Source of the DNA: Sclerodactyla briareus | Taxonomy: Eukaryota; Echinodermata; Holothuroidea; Dendrochirotida; Sclerodactylidae | DNA: 64,000 bases | Assembly: GCA_026419785.1 (NCBI GenBank) | Contig: JAODTK010005605.1 | Span: 248,001 to 312,000 of the forward strand | Direction of reading: 5' to 3' | In this document: in pieces, positions 23,796 to 36,425 of the stretch | Numbering within the stretch: position 1 is the stretch's first letter | Layout: each line of letters starts with the position of its first letter | The notes under the pieces: model-generated | Database searches by the model: none | What the model saw: only the letters and a program-made list of their open reading frames with translations | What the model was told of the DNA's origin: nothing | Program-made: the position numbers and the translations under genes

Positions 23796-25999
23796 TTCTG
23801 CCACTGGCTGCGTGCCACGACTTTGACACTTGTGTGAGAGCTGCCTACAGCAGGACGTGTACCGTGACAGACACTTCAATGTCGATCCCGCAGTGATCGC
23901 TCATTGGGCGGCACAAGTCAGACCCTCTACGTTGCTGTGTTTCAATCCTCATTTCCCCAGTGATTGTGCATGACAGAAGTGCAGCTGGCAAGGCCACACA
24001 TGACAGAAGTGCAGCATGCAAGGCACACAAGTGGCTTGTGCAAAGGTGGCCAATACCAAGTACGATTTCATCCATTTTTGGATGATGGCCCCCATCCACC
24101 ATATTGCAAAGGGAGTTGCAGAGGGTATTAGAATGAAGTCGGAAAAAGATAACATTTTTCAGTCGGTTCTGCTTCTAGAGTGTGTTATGGTGATGAGGGT
24201 AGGTCAACCAAAATTATGCAGAGCTCAATTCAGGCATCTGTCATTCTAATCCAGTGACACTTCCTCTACCAAGGTTTTTTTTCTGTCATATCGATCAGTT
24301 TTGGAGAACTGTTTGAATTTTTCTCGAAGCAGAAAGAAAATTGGGATAACACTAAAAGTCCATGATAGCAGCGGCTGGGAGCTGAATATGCGGTGACGTT
24401 GAACATGAATATTCTCCTTAATTGAAGTCAACATTTTTTATCGGACAGTTTCTCGGATTTCATTTCATTGTTATAGTCCATGTTTAACCTGCTCTATTGG
24501 GCTTACATTGAGACCGGCCTTCGGCTAGACAATGGGTAAAATTACCTGTGGCCTGTGAGACTATTTGACACAGTTGTAGTTATGTCCCTGCCTGAGAGAG
24601 GATTACAGCAGAGGCATAGCATATAATCCTGATTATATGCCTCAGAGAAATTGAATTATACAAGCATTGTGAGGATAAGTGAATAAGTGACTTACGGATG
24701 TTTCAATGAGTCCAACCCCTCTTTCGAAGAACTTTGGGATTCCGTGGTGAATCGTTAGACCTATTCCCCAGATCTGCTTGTGTGCCTGGGGACTCTGCTG
24801 GAAACATGTTTTCAGTTTATTCATATAGTTCCATGTTATAATTGCATGATGACAATATGTTACGTTGTAGAACATCATTGTATCAAGTATGATCATGAAA
24901 GTATTACGTAATGTGTAGTGTGTTCATTCAATATCATGTACTGTTTTATTAACGATAAGAGGCCATCTACTAGCGGTTTGCTGATATGGCACCGTAACGA
25001 AAGAATATTGGTATGTTAATATGCCATAGCATGGTGATGGTATGTATTAATCCCCTTGTTTTTATATATACTGTAATAAGATGTAACATTATAATAGTAA
25101 ACTTCAAAGGCTATCAATACATCATCAGAGATACATCCAGAGTTACTGTGTAAAAAATCTAAATCAATGGGCAATTTATGATGGGGGATCATGTTCCCCC
25201 ATACCCCCAGGATAGTCACACATGTCCCAACAAGGAATATCAGGAAGGTTGATGGAGAAAATCTCTGCTACTGGGATGAGCTAGCCCAGATTTCCGCGAT
25301 GGCTATGTCGTACCCAGCAACTGGCCCAAGGGGGGACTGTCTGGGGGGTGCAAATGTAATGCGAAGACTTGCCCTGAAGGCTAGGCGAGCAGAAACTCTT
25401 CTTGACAGTACAATATTATTAAACACCCCCCCCCCCCCACCCCCCATATTATATTTTTGTCCCTGTTAAAGAATGTTAACAGTCCCTCTTTTCCCTCTCA
25501 TGTTTACCCATTGCACATAATTATTCTCGTATTCCATTATTATAGTTTGACAATTTATTTCATTTTAATCTTTGTGTACAGGTGTTGAATCGATTGTTTG
25601 TTATATTTCTTCTGTAAGTTAGACCCATCATTTCTGACATAGTATACCATGTACTATCTTATAGTCCCTTGTCTTATCTCTCCTATTATGACCGTATGAA
25701 CATTGCAAGGGATCAGATTTCTGTTTCGACTTAGTACTCTTGTTGTAATGTCTGTGAAGCTCTTCAATCAATCAGGCGGTAGGTCTAGTTATAGGTCTAG
25801 AATTTTTCTTGGCGTATTCTCTGAATTCAGGCAAGCTTTTGACAGAATGCCATAGTTTGTTTTGATTTCGGTGATGCTCGTATAGACCTTACAACGCTGT
25901 TCACACTAGTGTGTATGGACGACATACATCATGCTGACTCGCCCCCTATACCCTGGGTATGGTCACATGTGCGTCATTGTCAATCCAACGTACCACATG
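23796..25999 (+). other. Unkempt 3' flank / probable 3' UTR; no second gene recognised
   Basis: Sequence after the Unkempt stop. It holds a small direct repeat of TGACAGAAGTGCAGC (about 23971 and 24003) and a 13-C tract at 25426-25438. A 92-codon open frame at 25191-25469 has no recognisable domain, splice support or homology. No convincing poly(A) signal position could be assigned. Confidence 0.4.
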
Positions 26000-27365
26000 T
26001 GGTCCTTCCACTGAATGGTTAGTCACGAAGCCGACTCTGGAGGTGTGGGGGGGGGGTATAGAACTAGCTGGGCTGCTGTCGAGTGATTTTCAATGAGAAA
26101 TTCATGACCCACCTTCGACAATGACGCAACCTTTCTGGGGTGTAAGGGGTGCGTCAGGTGGAGTTGCACTCAATTCAGAGTCAAACAAACATCTTCACAC
26201 CAATCATATATGAGTTAACAAATTTGGATTATTCTAATGAGGATTCTCTCACATGTTCGCTTTCCACTGAATGGTCAATCACAAAGCTGACCGTTGAGGT
26301 GTGGGTATGTGGGAAATAATAGAACGAGCTAGGCTGCTGGTGAGTAATTTTCAACAAGAAATTGATGACGCACCTTCGACAGTGACTCAAACTCTCCAGG
26401 GTGTGAGAGATGCTCATAAAATTGATGCATAAGGGCCAGTATTTTGATGTGGAGTTGCACTCTATACGATAGTCAAACAAAAAATCTTCACGCCAATCAT
26501 ATATGAGTTAACAAATTTTGTATTGTTCACAAGACTTTACTCCCATTATAACAAGATCACTCATGTGCACTTCCACTGAATGGTCAATCACAAAGCTGAC
26601 CGTTGAGGTGTGGGTATGTGGGAAATAATAGAACGAGCTAGGCTGCTGGTGAGTAATTTTCAACAAGAAATTGATGACGCACCTTCGACAGTGACTCAAA
26701 CTCTCCAGGGTGTGAGAGATGCTCATAAAATTGATGCATAAGGGCCAGTATTTTGATGTGGAGTTGCACTCTATACGATAGTCAAACAAAAAATCTTCAC
26801 GCCAATCATATATGAGTTAACAAATTTGGATTATTCTAATGAGGATTCTCTCACATGTTCGCTTTCCACTGAATGGTCAATCACAAAGCTGACCGTTGAG
26901 GTGTGGGTATGTGGGAAATAATAGAACGAGCTAGGCTGCTGGTGAGTAATTTTCAACAAGAAATTGATGACGCACCTTCGACAGTGACTCAAACTCTCCA
27001 GGGTGTGAGAGATGCTCATAAAATTGATGCATAAGGGCCAGTATTTTGATGTGGAGTTGCACTCTATACGATAGTCAAACAAAAAATCTTCACGCCAATC
27101 ATATATGAGTTAACAAATTTGGATTATTCTAATGAGGATTCTCTCACATGTGCGCTTTCCACTGAATGGTCAATCACAAAGCTGACCGTTGAGGTGTGGG
27201 TATGTGGGAAATAATAGAACGAGCTAGGCTGCTGGTGAGTAATTTTCAACAAGAAATTGATGACGCACCTTCGACAGTGACTCAAACTCTCCAGGGTGTG
27301 AGAGATGCTCATAAAATTGATGCATAAGGGCCAGTATTTTGATGTGGAGTTGCACTCTTAGATAG
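26000..27365. repeat. ~300-bp tandem array, four near-identical units plus a diverged one
   Basis: The block TTCCACTGAATGGTCAATCA recurs at 26262, 26571, 26863 and 27157, with a diverged version at about 26006. Spacings are about 256, 309, 292 and 294 bp. The four main units are nearly identical for about 250 bp. Units 1, 3 and 4 are preceded by GGATTATTCTAATGAGGATT, whereas unit 2 carries a different spacer (about 26520-26570). Minus-strand open frames of 62-93 codons recur because the units are identical; they have no domain and are not called as genes. Confidence 0.9.
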
Positions 27366-30035
27366 TAAATCAAACGAGCAATCACACTATTCACCAATCA
27401 ATCATTATGAGTTAGCAAAATAAACCAAATTTCGATTTTTTTTTTTTCTAAGAGAATTTAATCACATCCATTTTGTCAGGTTACAGAAATTAGTTTATGC
27501 AGCTTTTGGAAGATTAATTTTTCTAATTAAATGTCATTGATTTTATATTTTGTTGAAAGGGTGTAGGTTGAAAGAAGATTAAAAAAACGTTTGTTTTTAT
27601 GTCTCCATAAATGGAACAGAATTAGGAAGTACTGATGTACATTTAATGTTCATTTGAGGTTTCTTGTGGCGTGAGGTTTAAATTTCTAATTGTCAGATAT
27701 ACCTGAATCTGTTTATTCCAGTGCATTTGTTAGTATCTGGTAATAATCAATTGCATGACGCCCCCCTTACCTACCCCGGAACAGGGTGAGTCATTGCACT
27801 TAGGTGGGTCAAAAACTGGTACAAAGACTCACTCCTTATCACTTGTGACGACCAATCATGAAAAGTGACACACTCCAAATGCCCAAAGCCCCATTTACCC
27901 TGCTGTACAATTTGAAACAACTGACTCACTCCTCCATCACTTCAGTGACCGACATATCGGTGCAATGACCACAACTGTGTGTCACTTGCCAATCGGACAT
28001 CCAAACATACATGCCTCACCCTTGTCCAGGGTAGTGGCGGTGTGGCATGCAAGTGCTTAACAGAAAAATAGCATATCACTTTGAACTGTGTCTGGAAATC
28101 CGGCAAATAATTGCCTTGTAAAAAATGTGTTTGTTAAAGTTTGATACGTTGTATTCTTTCTAGTTTGAAGACACTGTATATTTAGGATGTGAGCAGGACC
28201 CTTTTACCAAGAATGTTCTGATTCACCGAACAAGTGCATGTATGAAATGATAAAAACTACATAAAGGTTGCATTGTACCAACAAGGGGGCTCAACAAAAT
28301 GGGGGTCAGGATCATGAACCCTACTATTTTGGTGAGGGGCCTAGATGCACGCCTTTTGCCCACACAGGTTATTGCCTTTATCTGTGTTATTGAACAGTGC
28401 ATTGATATTCTGTGCATGTAATGAGGCGTGTTTTTATATATTTGTAAAATGCGGAATGTGGAAAAAATTAGGAGTGATGAAATAAATTGCTGAACAATAT
28501 AGAAAGAAGGGAACAGATTCCTTGTTAAACAAAGTTCTCATGTGCCTTGGAATAATCTGCTATGTTATCGGACATGTGACCGAGATGGAACATGAATTAA
28601 AGAAAAAATATAATTTCTCAATGAGCATAAAAATAGCCACATTGACAACCCCTCAAACGAGCCAATGTCTCCAATAAGTTTGTGGAAGCGACACTTATTA
28701 CAAACGTTCTGGTCCATCACTTAAATACAATCAATGTGATGTAATGTTGTGCATCACATCTGCGTTTAATTCATAATATGAGGACTTGGTTTTGTGAATT
28801 TCAGTACGGAGATCTGCAGTTCTTGGAAGCGGAATCATTTCTTTAACATGTGATGGAAAAAAAAGTACTAAATTTTGCTACATTTCAATCACTAAAAAAT
28901 AAATTATTTAGAAGATGGGGAAGAAATGATTTCCCTGTAATTTTTTTTCCTTCCCATTTTAGGGAAAAAGATACTATTGCCTGTAAATGGACTTTGAAGA
29001 GGGGGGAATCGAAGGAATTTGCCACCTCTGCAAATTGTGTTACTGCATAAAGTTTCCTATAAGAATGAGAATTCAGTTCAGAGAATATTGGAGTGATTGA
29101 GAATTGCCAAAATTTTGAGCGTACCTGTGAAAAGAAGTGGAAAAAATGCTATGAAGAACATAGGTCTTATGTCTATATGGTTTTGTTTTGCTAGAGTGAA
29201 AATATTCAAGAGAACTAAACTCCTTATTGTTGGTTGTGACTTGTTGAGGAGTCAGGATTGTTCCTCAACTATTACATCTCCCAAGTGATTGCTTGGGCAT
29301 ATCTCAAGTCCATCATGAGTCAGTTCATGCAGATTCATGGATGATTATGAAGTCGATACTCTACTGAGGGCAAACAATTTGGCTTTTGTTTCGTGCCTTA
29401 GAAACCATACTACTTTTGTAATTCAGTTTTTACAACCATCATAAATTGTTTTATGTACCTTTGAGAAGGTTGTTTTTCCTACTAAAGTTTTTATTACATA
29501 CATTGACTAAATCTTGGTGATTACATTGTTCAATTTGGGATGAATTTTGTTGAAGATATAGGGTTGCCAGTTGGGAGAAATTACTAGTGTGATGTTAGCC
29601 ATCAAGATTAATAACAGTATGTTGCTAGGTTGCTAGGCTAGGCGAGGCGCGAACATGGTGTTTGTTTTTAGAATTCTTGTAAATAACAATAATTATTTTT
29701 AGATGGATGGCTCGGCATGCAGGTATTACTATTATACTTCTTTTTATTCCTTAAATTAGACTGATTTATTTGTTCCATTTCTCGCTTTGTCCCTGCAGAG
29801 GTGTTTTCAATCCTTTTCCTTACGCAAAATTTCCTGCGGTGTATAGTTATAGTGAGGGCTCGAAGGAGTGTACAAAGATCAGTGGACCATGGCAGGGTTT
29901 TGCCAAAGTTATACACTGGAACCTTGTATTAAAAATCTTGTACCATAGACTAGGTAGGCAAAGATATGCCAATTAGTCTTCAAACAATGAACAAGACGAG
30001 AAGAAACTTACTGCCTTGTTGTTTTTGTTATTATT
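27366..30035. other. AT-rich intergenic sequence, no feature recognised
   Basis: About 2.7 kb with low GC, many short T and A runs, and no conserved peptide, RNA gene or recognised repeat head. The short open frames at 28850-29050 and 29097-29288 are AT-rich and lack support. Confidence 0.5.
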
Positions 30036-30069
30036 TGTTTTATTTTTGCTTGGTTCCTTGATACATACG

Positions 30070-30415
30070 ATAATTAGTGATACATGCAATATTGGTGATA
30101 CATACGATATTGGTGATACATACGATATTGGTGATGCATACGATATTGGTGATGCATACGATATTGGTGATCATACGATATTGGTGATGCATACGATATT
30201 GGTGATACATACGATATTGGTGATGCATACGATATTGGTGATGCATACGATATTGGTGATACATACGATAATTGGTGATACATACGATATTGGTGATGCA
30301 TACGATATTGGTGATACATACGATATTGGTGATGCATACGATATTGGTGATACTACGATATTGCCCATACATACGATATTGCCCATACATACGATATTGC
30401 CCATACATACGATAT
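30070..30415. repeat. 18-bp minisatellite, about 19 units
   Basis: The unit GATACATACGATATTGGT alternates with a GATGCATAC variant. The last four units change the end from TTGGT to TTGCCC. A few units lost one to three bases. Because 18 is a multiple of three, long open frames appear on both strands (GDTYDI repeats); they are artefacts. Confidence 0.95.
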
Positions 30416-30799
30416 CGCTGATACGAGGTAGTCCATTATCAGGCTCATAGCCTAGCGCCTTTCCACTGATGTGATCAAAGCATGTTACAGGTATTTACCA
30501 CAGTTACGGCAACTAGACGTGAACTAGAAGCAATGGAGACAGAACTTGGCTACCTCAAGCTCAAATAGATCATCTCTCAGAAGTAGGATCTGAACCGCAA
30601 TCTGTTTGATCTCTAATCGGGCGCTAACTTCATTGTTCACTTATCTACGATTAATGCTCTGGATGTTGATTCGCCACTGTTCCTATATACTCGGGATAAA
30701 AGGCATACATATTTATGAGTGAGTGATGAGAAGAAAGTTTGACTGCTTGCTGCAATTAAGTTTGCACTGAGAAAAAACTCATTGGCCTGAGGGGGGACA

Positions 30800-31970
30800 C
30801 GGGTGGCGCCGCTTCCCTGCACCCGTAATTGTAGCACCTTGCATCCCCTAAAATCTAGAGGCTTAAATACTTTCATTCTGGAATTAGACGCGATATACAA
30901 AATCACTCTTCCAAGACGCCTACAACATAGTAAGATCCCTAACCTGTGGAAAACGGCGTTAACATCGCCTGTACCGAACGTAACAAATCCGAAAGATGTT
31001 AATGATTTTAGACCAATTGATGTTTTTGTCTAGCAGTATTGCACTCAACAGCATGCAAAAGATCCTCTTGCCACAGCTTTCAAACAGTATCAATTTGGGG
31101 ATAAATGTCAATTTGCCTACAGAAAAGGTGTATCATGTGTTGATGCTGTACTGTTACTTATCCACAAGGTTGTGTCAGAATTGAATTGACAAGGGGAAAC
31201 CACAATAGCTAAGGGGCGTCTCCTAGAATCTTATCGACGTGCAGTCTCAATACCGTCTACAAAATCAATTAATCAACAGAACTCCGTTTCTATCACGAAC
31301 ATGCATGGTCCTACATGGCTTGCTCAGTTCATGAATGCATGAGTCACGACAGTGTGAAATTGGAGAATGGGTTCAGTGGCAGAGATAAAGTTGGAGTGCA
31401 TCAGGGGTGTGGCACATTGCTGCATACTATTACATGATATAGGGATGAACTTAGGTTGATGGTAATATCACAATCCTAAATATGCTGATGACACTGCATA
31501 TTTGCAAAATACACGAGCTGTGTTAATGATCAGCCTGAAATATCAGCAATCAGTCAACGACGTGGTTTTAAACCCTGTGACAGAAAGAATTTGTTTTGCT
31601 CAATACTAGGAAGTCGAAAGAAAATGTGCTTTGCCAATATTAACATAAAGCATACAGGTCTTCTCTCTGCAAAATCCCAGTGTTACATACAGGAATCAGA
31701 AGTGGAGGGAACATCAAGAGCTGATATCTAGGCGAGGCATTGATGAAAATCTAATGTTCACGTCGCATATCTCGAAAATATTGAGCAAAGTGTTATTATT
31801 TTGTTCAAGTCGTGCCTATATTGCCCCACTAGTTCTTCAATGACGGTGCAAGAAAAGAATGGTTTCCGCTCTTTTTCTGCAGATCTTATTTATGCTGTTC
31901 CCGTATGGTATCTTCCCTTATCATCTTTGACAAAGATAGACTGATGAATTTCAAGTATACTTCACGTATA
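30800..31970 (+). pseudogene. Degenerate non-LTR retrotransposon reverse transcriptase
   Basis: Successive frames carry RT landmarks in the right order. These are IPNLWKTALTSPVPNVTNPKD then DFRPI (about 30935-31020); KILLPQLSNSIN then QFAYRKGVSCVDAVLLLIHK (about 31050-31165); PKYADDTAY, containing the catalytic YADD (about 31470-31505); and GIDENLMFTSHISKILSK (about 31735-31790). Frameshifts and stops between blocks show a dead copy. The motif style is that of CR1/L2/jockey-like LINEs; the clade is not resolved. Endonuclease coding is not visible upstream. Confidence 0.85.
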
Positions 31971-32001
31971 TTGATAAGTTGCATACGTTTACTCTTTTGA
32001 T

Positions 32002-34460
32002 CTTGACGAAGTGGAGGAAATCTATGCAGTCATGCCAGGTGTGTATGAGTGTGTGTATGTGTGTGAAGCATGGCTTGTGAACCACAAGAACTTGACCCCA
32101 CCTGGGATGGATGAAGCTCATACTTGGTATAAGTGGTAACCATGATGAGTACATGAACCCTTATTGGTTTTGGGGTCAGGTCAGAGGTCACTAGAAGGTC
32201 AAAGTCCTGAAAATAGTGAACCCCGGTAAGTCCAGAATGGTTGTCTGGATCGGTTTCAAATTTGGTGTGTAGCTTTCTTATGGGGAGTACAAGAACCCAT
32301 TGTTTTTGGTTATAGTCGACGGGGCCTTTGCCGTGCCATTTTGGCCAAAATAGAAAAGTTGTGAGAAGTCCCGAACTAATTTGGCCAATTTTGGCTTGTG
32401 AAACGGTACGCGACACCACCTAATTGGATGAAGCTCATACGTGTATGTGTCGCTCACAATGAATGAGCTACCGGGACCCTAGTTTTAGGGTTCAGTAAGG
32501 GTCATTTGAGGTCACCGAGGTCAAGTCTGAAAACATTGTGAAAACGATAGTTCAGAATGGTTGGTCTGATCGGGGTTCAAATTTGGTGTGTAGCTTCTTA
32601 TGGAAAGTACAGGCAAACCCTATTGTTTGTATAGGTCGGGGCGGGTGAATTGGTCAAAATAGAAAATTTGTGAAAAGTCAAAAATTGGGCATTTTGGATT
32701 GTGAAACGATAACTACTCGACCCCATTCTGGATGGATGAAGATTATAGTTGGTATGTGTGATCCCATGATGAGTACACTAAGACCTATTGTTTTAGGGTC
32801 AGGTCGGAGGTCATCTGAGGTCAACCAGAGGTCAAAAGTCTGAAAAAGCTGTGAACACGATAGTTCGAATGGTTGCGTCTGATCGGGTGCACATTTGCGG
32901 GTTGTAGATTTCTTATGGCGGAGTACAGGAACCCTATGTTTTTCGTATGGGTCGGGGGTGAAATTTGGGCAAAAAATAGAATATTGTGAAGAGGTCAATT
33001 GCATTTGGCCAAATTTTGGCTTTGTCTGAACACGATAACCGACACACCTGGATGGATGAAGATCCAATTAGTATGTGTGTTCCTTATGATGGTACATGGA
33101 CCCATTCGTTTGGGGGTCAGGTCAGAGGTCATCTAGGTCACTAGAGGTCAAAAGTCTGAAAACCTTGTGAACACGATAAGTCCAGAATGGTTGAGTCTGA
33201 TCAGGTTTTCAAATTTAGTGTGTAGATTTCTTATGGGGAGTATGGTAACCCTATTTTTTCTTATAGGTCGGGGGTGATTTTGGTCAAAAATAAAATTTGT
33301 GAAGAAGAGTCAATAATGACAAATTTTGGATTGTGAACACGATATAACTTGACCCACCTGGATGGGTGGAGCTCATACTTGGTAGGTGTGTTCCCCATGA
33401 TGAGGGAATGAGCCTATTTGTTTGGGTAACGGTCAGAGGTCAACAGGGTCAAAGTCTGAAGACCTTGTGACACGATAAGTCCAGAATGGTTGGGCTGATC
33501 AGGTTAGAATGTGGTGTTGTAGCTTTCTTAAGGGGAGTACAGGAACCCTATTGTTTTTGTTTTGGTACAGGTCGGGGTGAATTTTGGTTCGCAAATAGAA
33601 AAGTTGTGAAAAGTCAATAAGGTGGTCAAATTGGCTAGTTGAACACGATTAACTCAACCCCATATGGTTGGATGCAGATCATACTTGGTATGTTATTCCC
33701 ATGATGAGTACATGGAACCAATTGTTCTGGGGTCAGTCCGAGATGTCAACTGTGGTCACCAGAGGTCAAAGTCAAAAACCTTGTGAACAAGATAAGTCCA
33801 GAATGGTTGTTCTGATCGGCGTTCAAAAAGTTGGTGTTGTATTTTTTATGGGAACGTACAGGGCCACCCTATTGTGATTTGTATAGGTCGGGGGTGAAGA
33901 ATTTTGGTCAAAAAGAGAAAATTGGTGGAGGAAAGTCAAACTCTTGGCCAATTTGGCTGTGAACACGATAACTAGACTCCACCTGGAGGATGAAGGCTCA
34001 ACTGGTAGGTAGTGTTCCCCATGATGAGGACAGGCTACCCTATGTATTGGGGTCATGGTCAGATGTATCTGAGGTCACCAAGAGGTTAAAGTCTGATAAC
34101 CTTGTGCAACGCGATTTAAGTCCCAGGAATGTTGGTCTGATGGGTGGATATTTGGTTGGTAGTGTCTTATGTTACCAGGAACCCTCATTATGTATGGAGT
34201 AAAGGACCCTATCTTTTTGGTATGGTCTCTCAGGGGTGAAATTTTTGGTTGAAAAATTGTTGAAAAGTCAATATGTTGGGTTTTTAAAAAATTTTCTGAA
34301 CATTGATAACTCGGACCCAAACCTGTGAATGTGCTGCTCTCACTTGGTAATGTGATCCGATAGTGAGTTCATGAATCTATTTGTTTGAGGTCACCATAGG
34401 TCAAAGTCCCGAAATACTCTGAATAGTGTGTTTAGCTAGCGTATCCAAGAAGATAGGAAC
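32002..34460 (+). repeat. ~320-bp tandem array of the AGGTCA repeat family, about 8 units
   Basis: The head at 32002-32034 (TTGACGAAGTGGAGGAAATC then TATGCAGTCATG) is followed by a TG-rich stretch. About eight units follow, beginning near the CGACCCCACCTGGATGGATG block (about 32090, 32410, 32710, 33045, 33350, 33655, 33970, 34310). Each unit has a TCATACTTGGTATGTGTG block, a GGTCAGGTCAGAGGTCA block, a GAACACGATAAGTCCAGAAT block and a TTTCTTATGGGGAGTACAGG block. Units carry many one-base indels. Perfect AGGTCA-G-AGGTCA direct repeats occur at 32178-32190 and 33119-33131. Confidence 0.85.
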
Positions 34461-35084
34461 CCTATTGGTTGGTAAAAAAAAATTGAGAAAATTTGTCAGG
34501 ACGTATGTTTCCCACAATGAGCGGGTACAATCTCCCGTTTGTCCTGTGAGTCTAGTCTTGCATAAGTTGTCAGAACGAGTCAAGGAACACAAGCCTTTGC
34601 TTATGGGTCTAAATATGCTAGATTTAACCCTGGTTTGCAATAAATGAACGAAACGGAAAAATGGCATATGTGAACCGAACTGAGAGGAATATTGTAGGGT
34701 CTTTGCAAAATCAGCTCCCCCTCCCCTTCCCCGGTTCAAAAAAATTCTGGCGGCACCACTGAGGGCAAACAGCTTGGCCCTCACTCCAGCCTGTTGTAAC
34801 CTTGCGTGACCGTAGGCCTTCGACACTATAGCTCCAAGTGTTCTTCCTATACACGATCAGCAAAACGCAGGAACAAATAATAATTCGTCCTATATAGCAG
34901 CAAAATAGTAAAACAATACCCATCGGCACTTCACAAATTCTTAACCCAAAATGACCATGACACAGAAATGTGTAGTGATTGCCTTGTCATACTCGTTACA
35001 ATTCAAATTTATAAACTCCGAAGGCTTGTGTACTGACTAAATAATTGGGTTCTTTCCTTGTTTACAGCTACCAACGAGAGAGCT
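34461..35084. other. No gene recognised
   Basis: Mixed sequence after the array. A block at 34720-34765 (CCCCTTCCCCGGTTC, then ATTCTGGCGGCACCACTG) looks like the end of an interspersed repeat, but no second copy in the window confirms it. Confidence 0.35.
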
Positions 35085-35087
35085 GGT

Positions 35088-35395
35088 GGCCTATGGTTAA
35101 GGCGTCGACGCTCGTAACCCAGTGGTGTGGGTTCGAGTCCACATTGTGGCCCTTGAGCAGGGTGCTTATCGCGGATTGCTTACCAAGTGGTAAATGGGTA
35201 CCGGTTAGGTAACTTATTGCGTGGCGCGTATGATGGCTTGCCACCTATGATGTCATAATATTCAGTGTGCCAGGTGAGAACAGCAAGGGGTGTGCACTAT
35301 ATAGTGTGGGGGTGTGAAAAGTACCAATGAGCAGGGGTAATGATGTTGAAGCGCTTTGGGATGTGGTAATCCTAAATCATTAACACAAGATATAC
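35088..35395 (+). mobile_element. tRNA-derived SINE, second family
   Basis: Box A-like GGTGGCCTATGGTTAAGGCG and box B GGTTCGAGTCC are spaced as in a tRNA gene (35089-35145). A ~230-bp body follows, ending in TTGAAGCGCTTTGGGATGTG (about 35346-35365). An AAGCGCTTTGxGA tail is common in LINE-mobilised SINEs of aquatic animals. The anticodon region and acceptor stem do not form a proper tRNA. It differs from the SINE at 12907-13262. Confidence 0.7.
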
Positions 35396-36019
35396 AACTA
35401 GTTAAAGTCTTTTCAGATATCGAGGATATGTTTGTGGCATTTAAGAATTTGGTCTCTCTTACCTTGGAGTGCGGGTCGTGTTCTCCATGCATTGATCCTA
35501 ATAGTTTTTTTCCATAATTGCCTCCCTGTCCTTGACTGGTTATAAAAAAGTTACCGGGGTCCTTTCCCTCATTTCGTCGTCACTGTTTGCATAATACTCC
35601 TCCCAATGTTGTAATCATAAGCATTTTTAAAATTTTTACTTTGATCTTGAAAACTGGCCCCCGAAACAATAGGATATTGGGATACCTGCAACATATATCT
35701 TTAGTTCGTTAAGCATTTAAATATTATTCCTTATAATCGTTTATTCATTCGACCTCTCTTGACCTATGACCTCAAAATTTGATATCGTACAACAAGTTTT
35801 TCTCTAGACATTTTTCTTTTGAAATTTGAATGACATCGAGGCTGGTGTATAATAATATAATAAGGAACTACCTCCCTGCTTTGAAGTTAATGATGTTGCG
35901 ATCTCTATATCGTGCTCACAAATAGTTCGTGTTTGCCTCTTTGACCTTGAACTGTACAAGTGTTGGTTGGTAGTACTTAATTTCTATGAATGATGAAAAT
36001 AAATCTGATTCGTTGTCGC
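35396..36019. other. No feature recognised
   Basis: AT-rich sequence without repeat head, RT motif or conserved peptide. Confidence 0.4.
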
Positions 36020-36289
36020 AAGCATGTATTCAGAAAGAATCGTTCATGCACTTGGCTATTTGCTATTTCACAGATTCACGAAAAATGTTACAAGTTTCAT
36101 TAACACGACAATTCTGTTGGGGTTTATTGTCCTGAACTTTCACAAAGCTTGTTTACCAATGGTGCAATTATACGGTCTGCGGCTTCATATTGGGGACCAG
36201 TTTGGGTATCAGGGCTATGTCCTAAAATAGATCATCTGTTCTTAATAGGGCGAGGCAGTCGGCCGTTTTTACGTAAAATGGGGGTTCCA

Positions 36290-36425
36290 CTTTCCGGCAG
36301 GGAGTCACCGTTGGGATTCCCAGGGGTTCGGTTCTCGGTCTCCCACTATTCTGGCCTATATAAACGATCTCGATGAGTATGTGCAATCCAGAGTAGAACA
36401 TTGCGGACGTCACTACGACACTTCG
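36290..36425 (+). pseudogene. Reverse transcriptase fragment (GIPRGSVLG motif)
   Basis: One frame reads GVTVGIPRGSVLGLPLF and the adjacent frame continues YINDLDEYVQS. This corresponds to the conserved G(I/V)PQGSVLGPLLFxxYINDL block of non-LTR reverse transcriptases. One frame change lies between the two parts. Upstream sequence from about 36090 (TTILLGFIVLNFHKA) may be the preceding domain, but this is weak. Confidence 0.7.

Noticed and set aside
25191..25469. A gene for a 92-residue protein
   Set aside because: No recognised domain; the last part is a C tract; another frame gives a few Cys residues, but not enough for a motif call.
26229..27312. Four repeated minus-strand frames of 62-93 codons
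   Set aside because: Identical because the DNA units are identical. No domain, signal or splice pattern suggests a protein family.
26000..27365. CRISPR-like repeat with spacers
   Set aside because: Repeats are ~250 bp and spacers are shared between units; it is a satellite-type array.
30016..30450. Open frames on both strands of 77-144 codons with GDTYDI or HHQYRM repeats
   Set aside because: Produced by an 18-bp minisatellite whose unit is a multiple of three; no start context, domain or splice support.
35089..35160. A second tRNA gene
   Set aside because: The acceptor and anticodon stems do not form and a SINE body follows.
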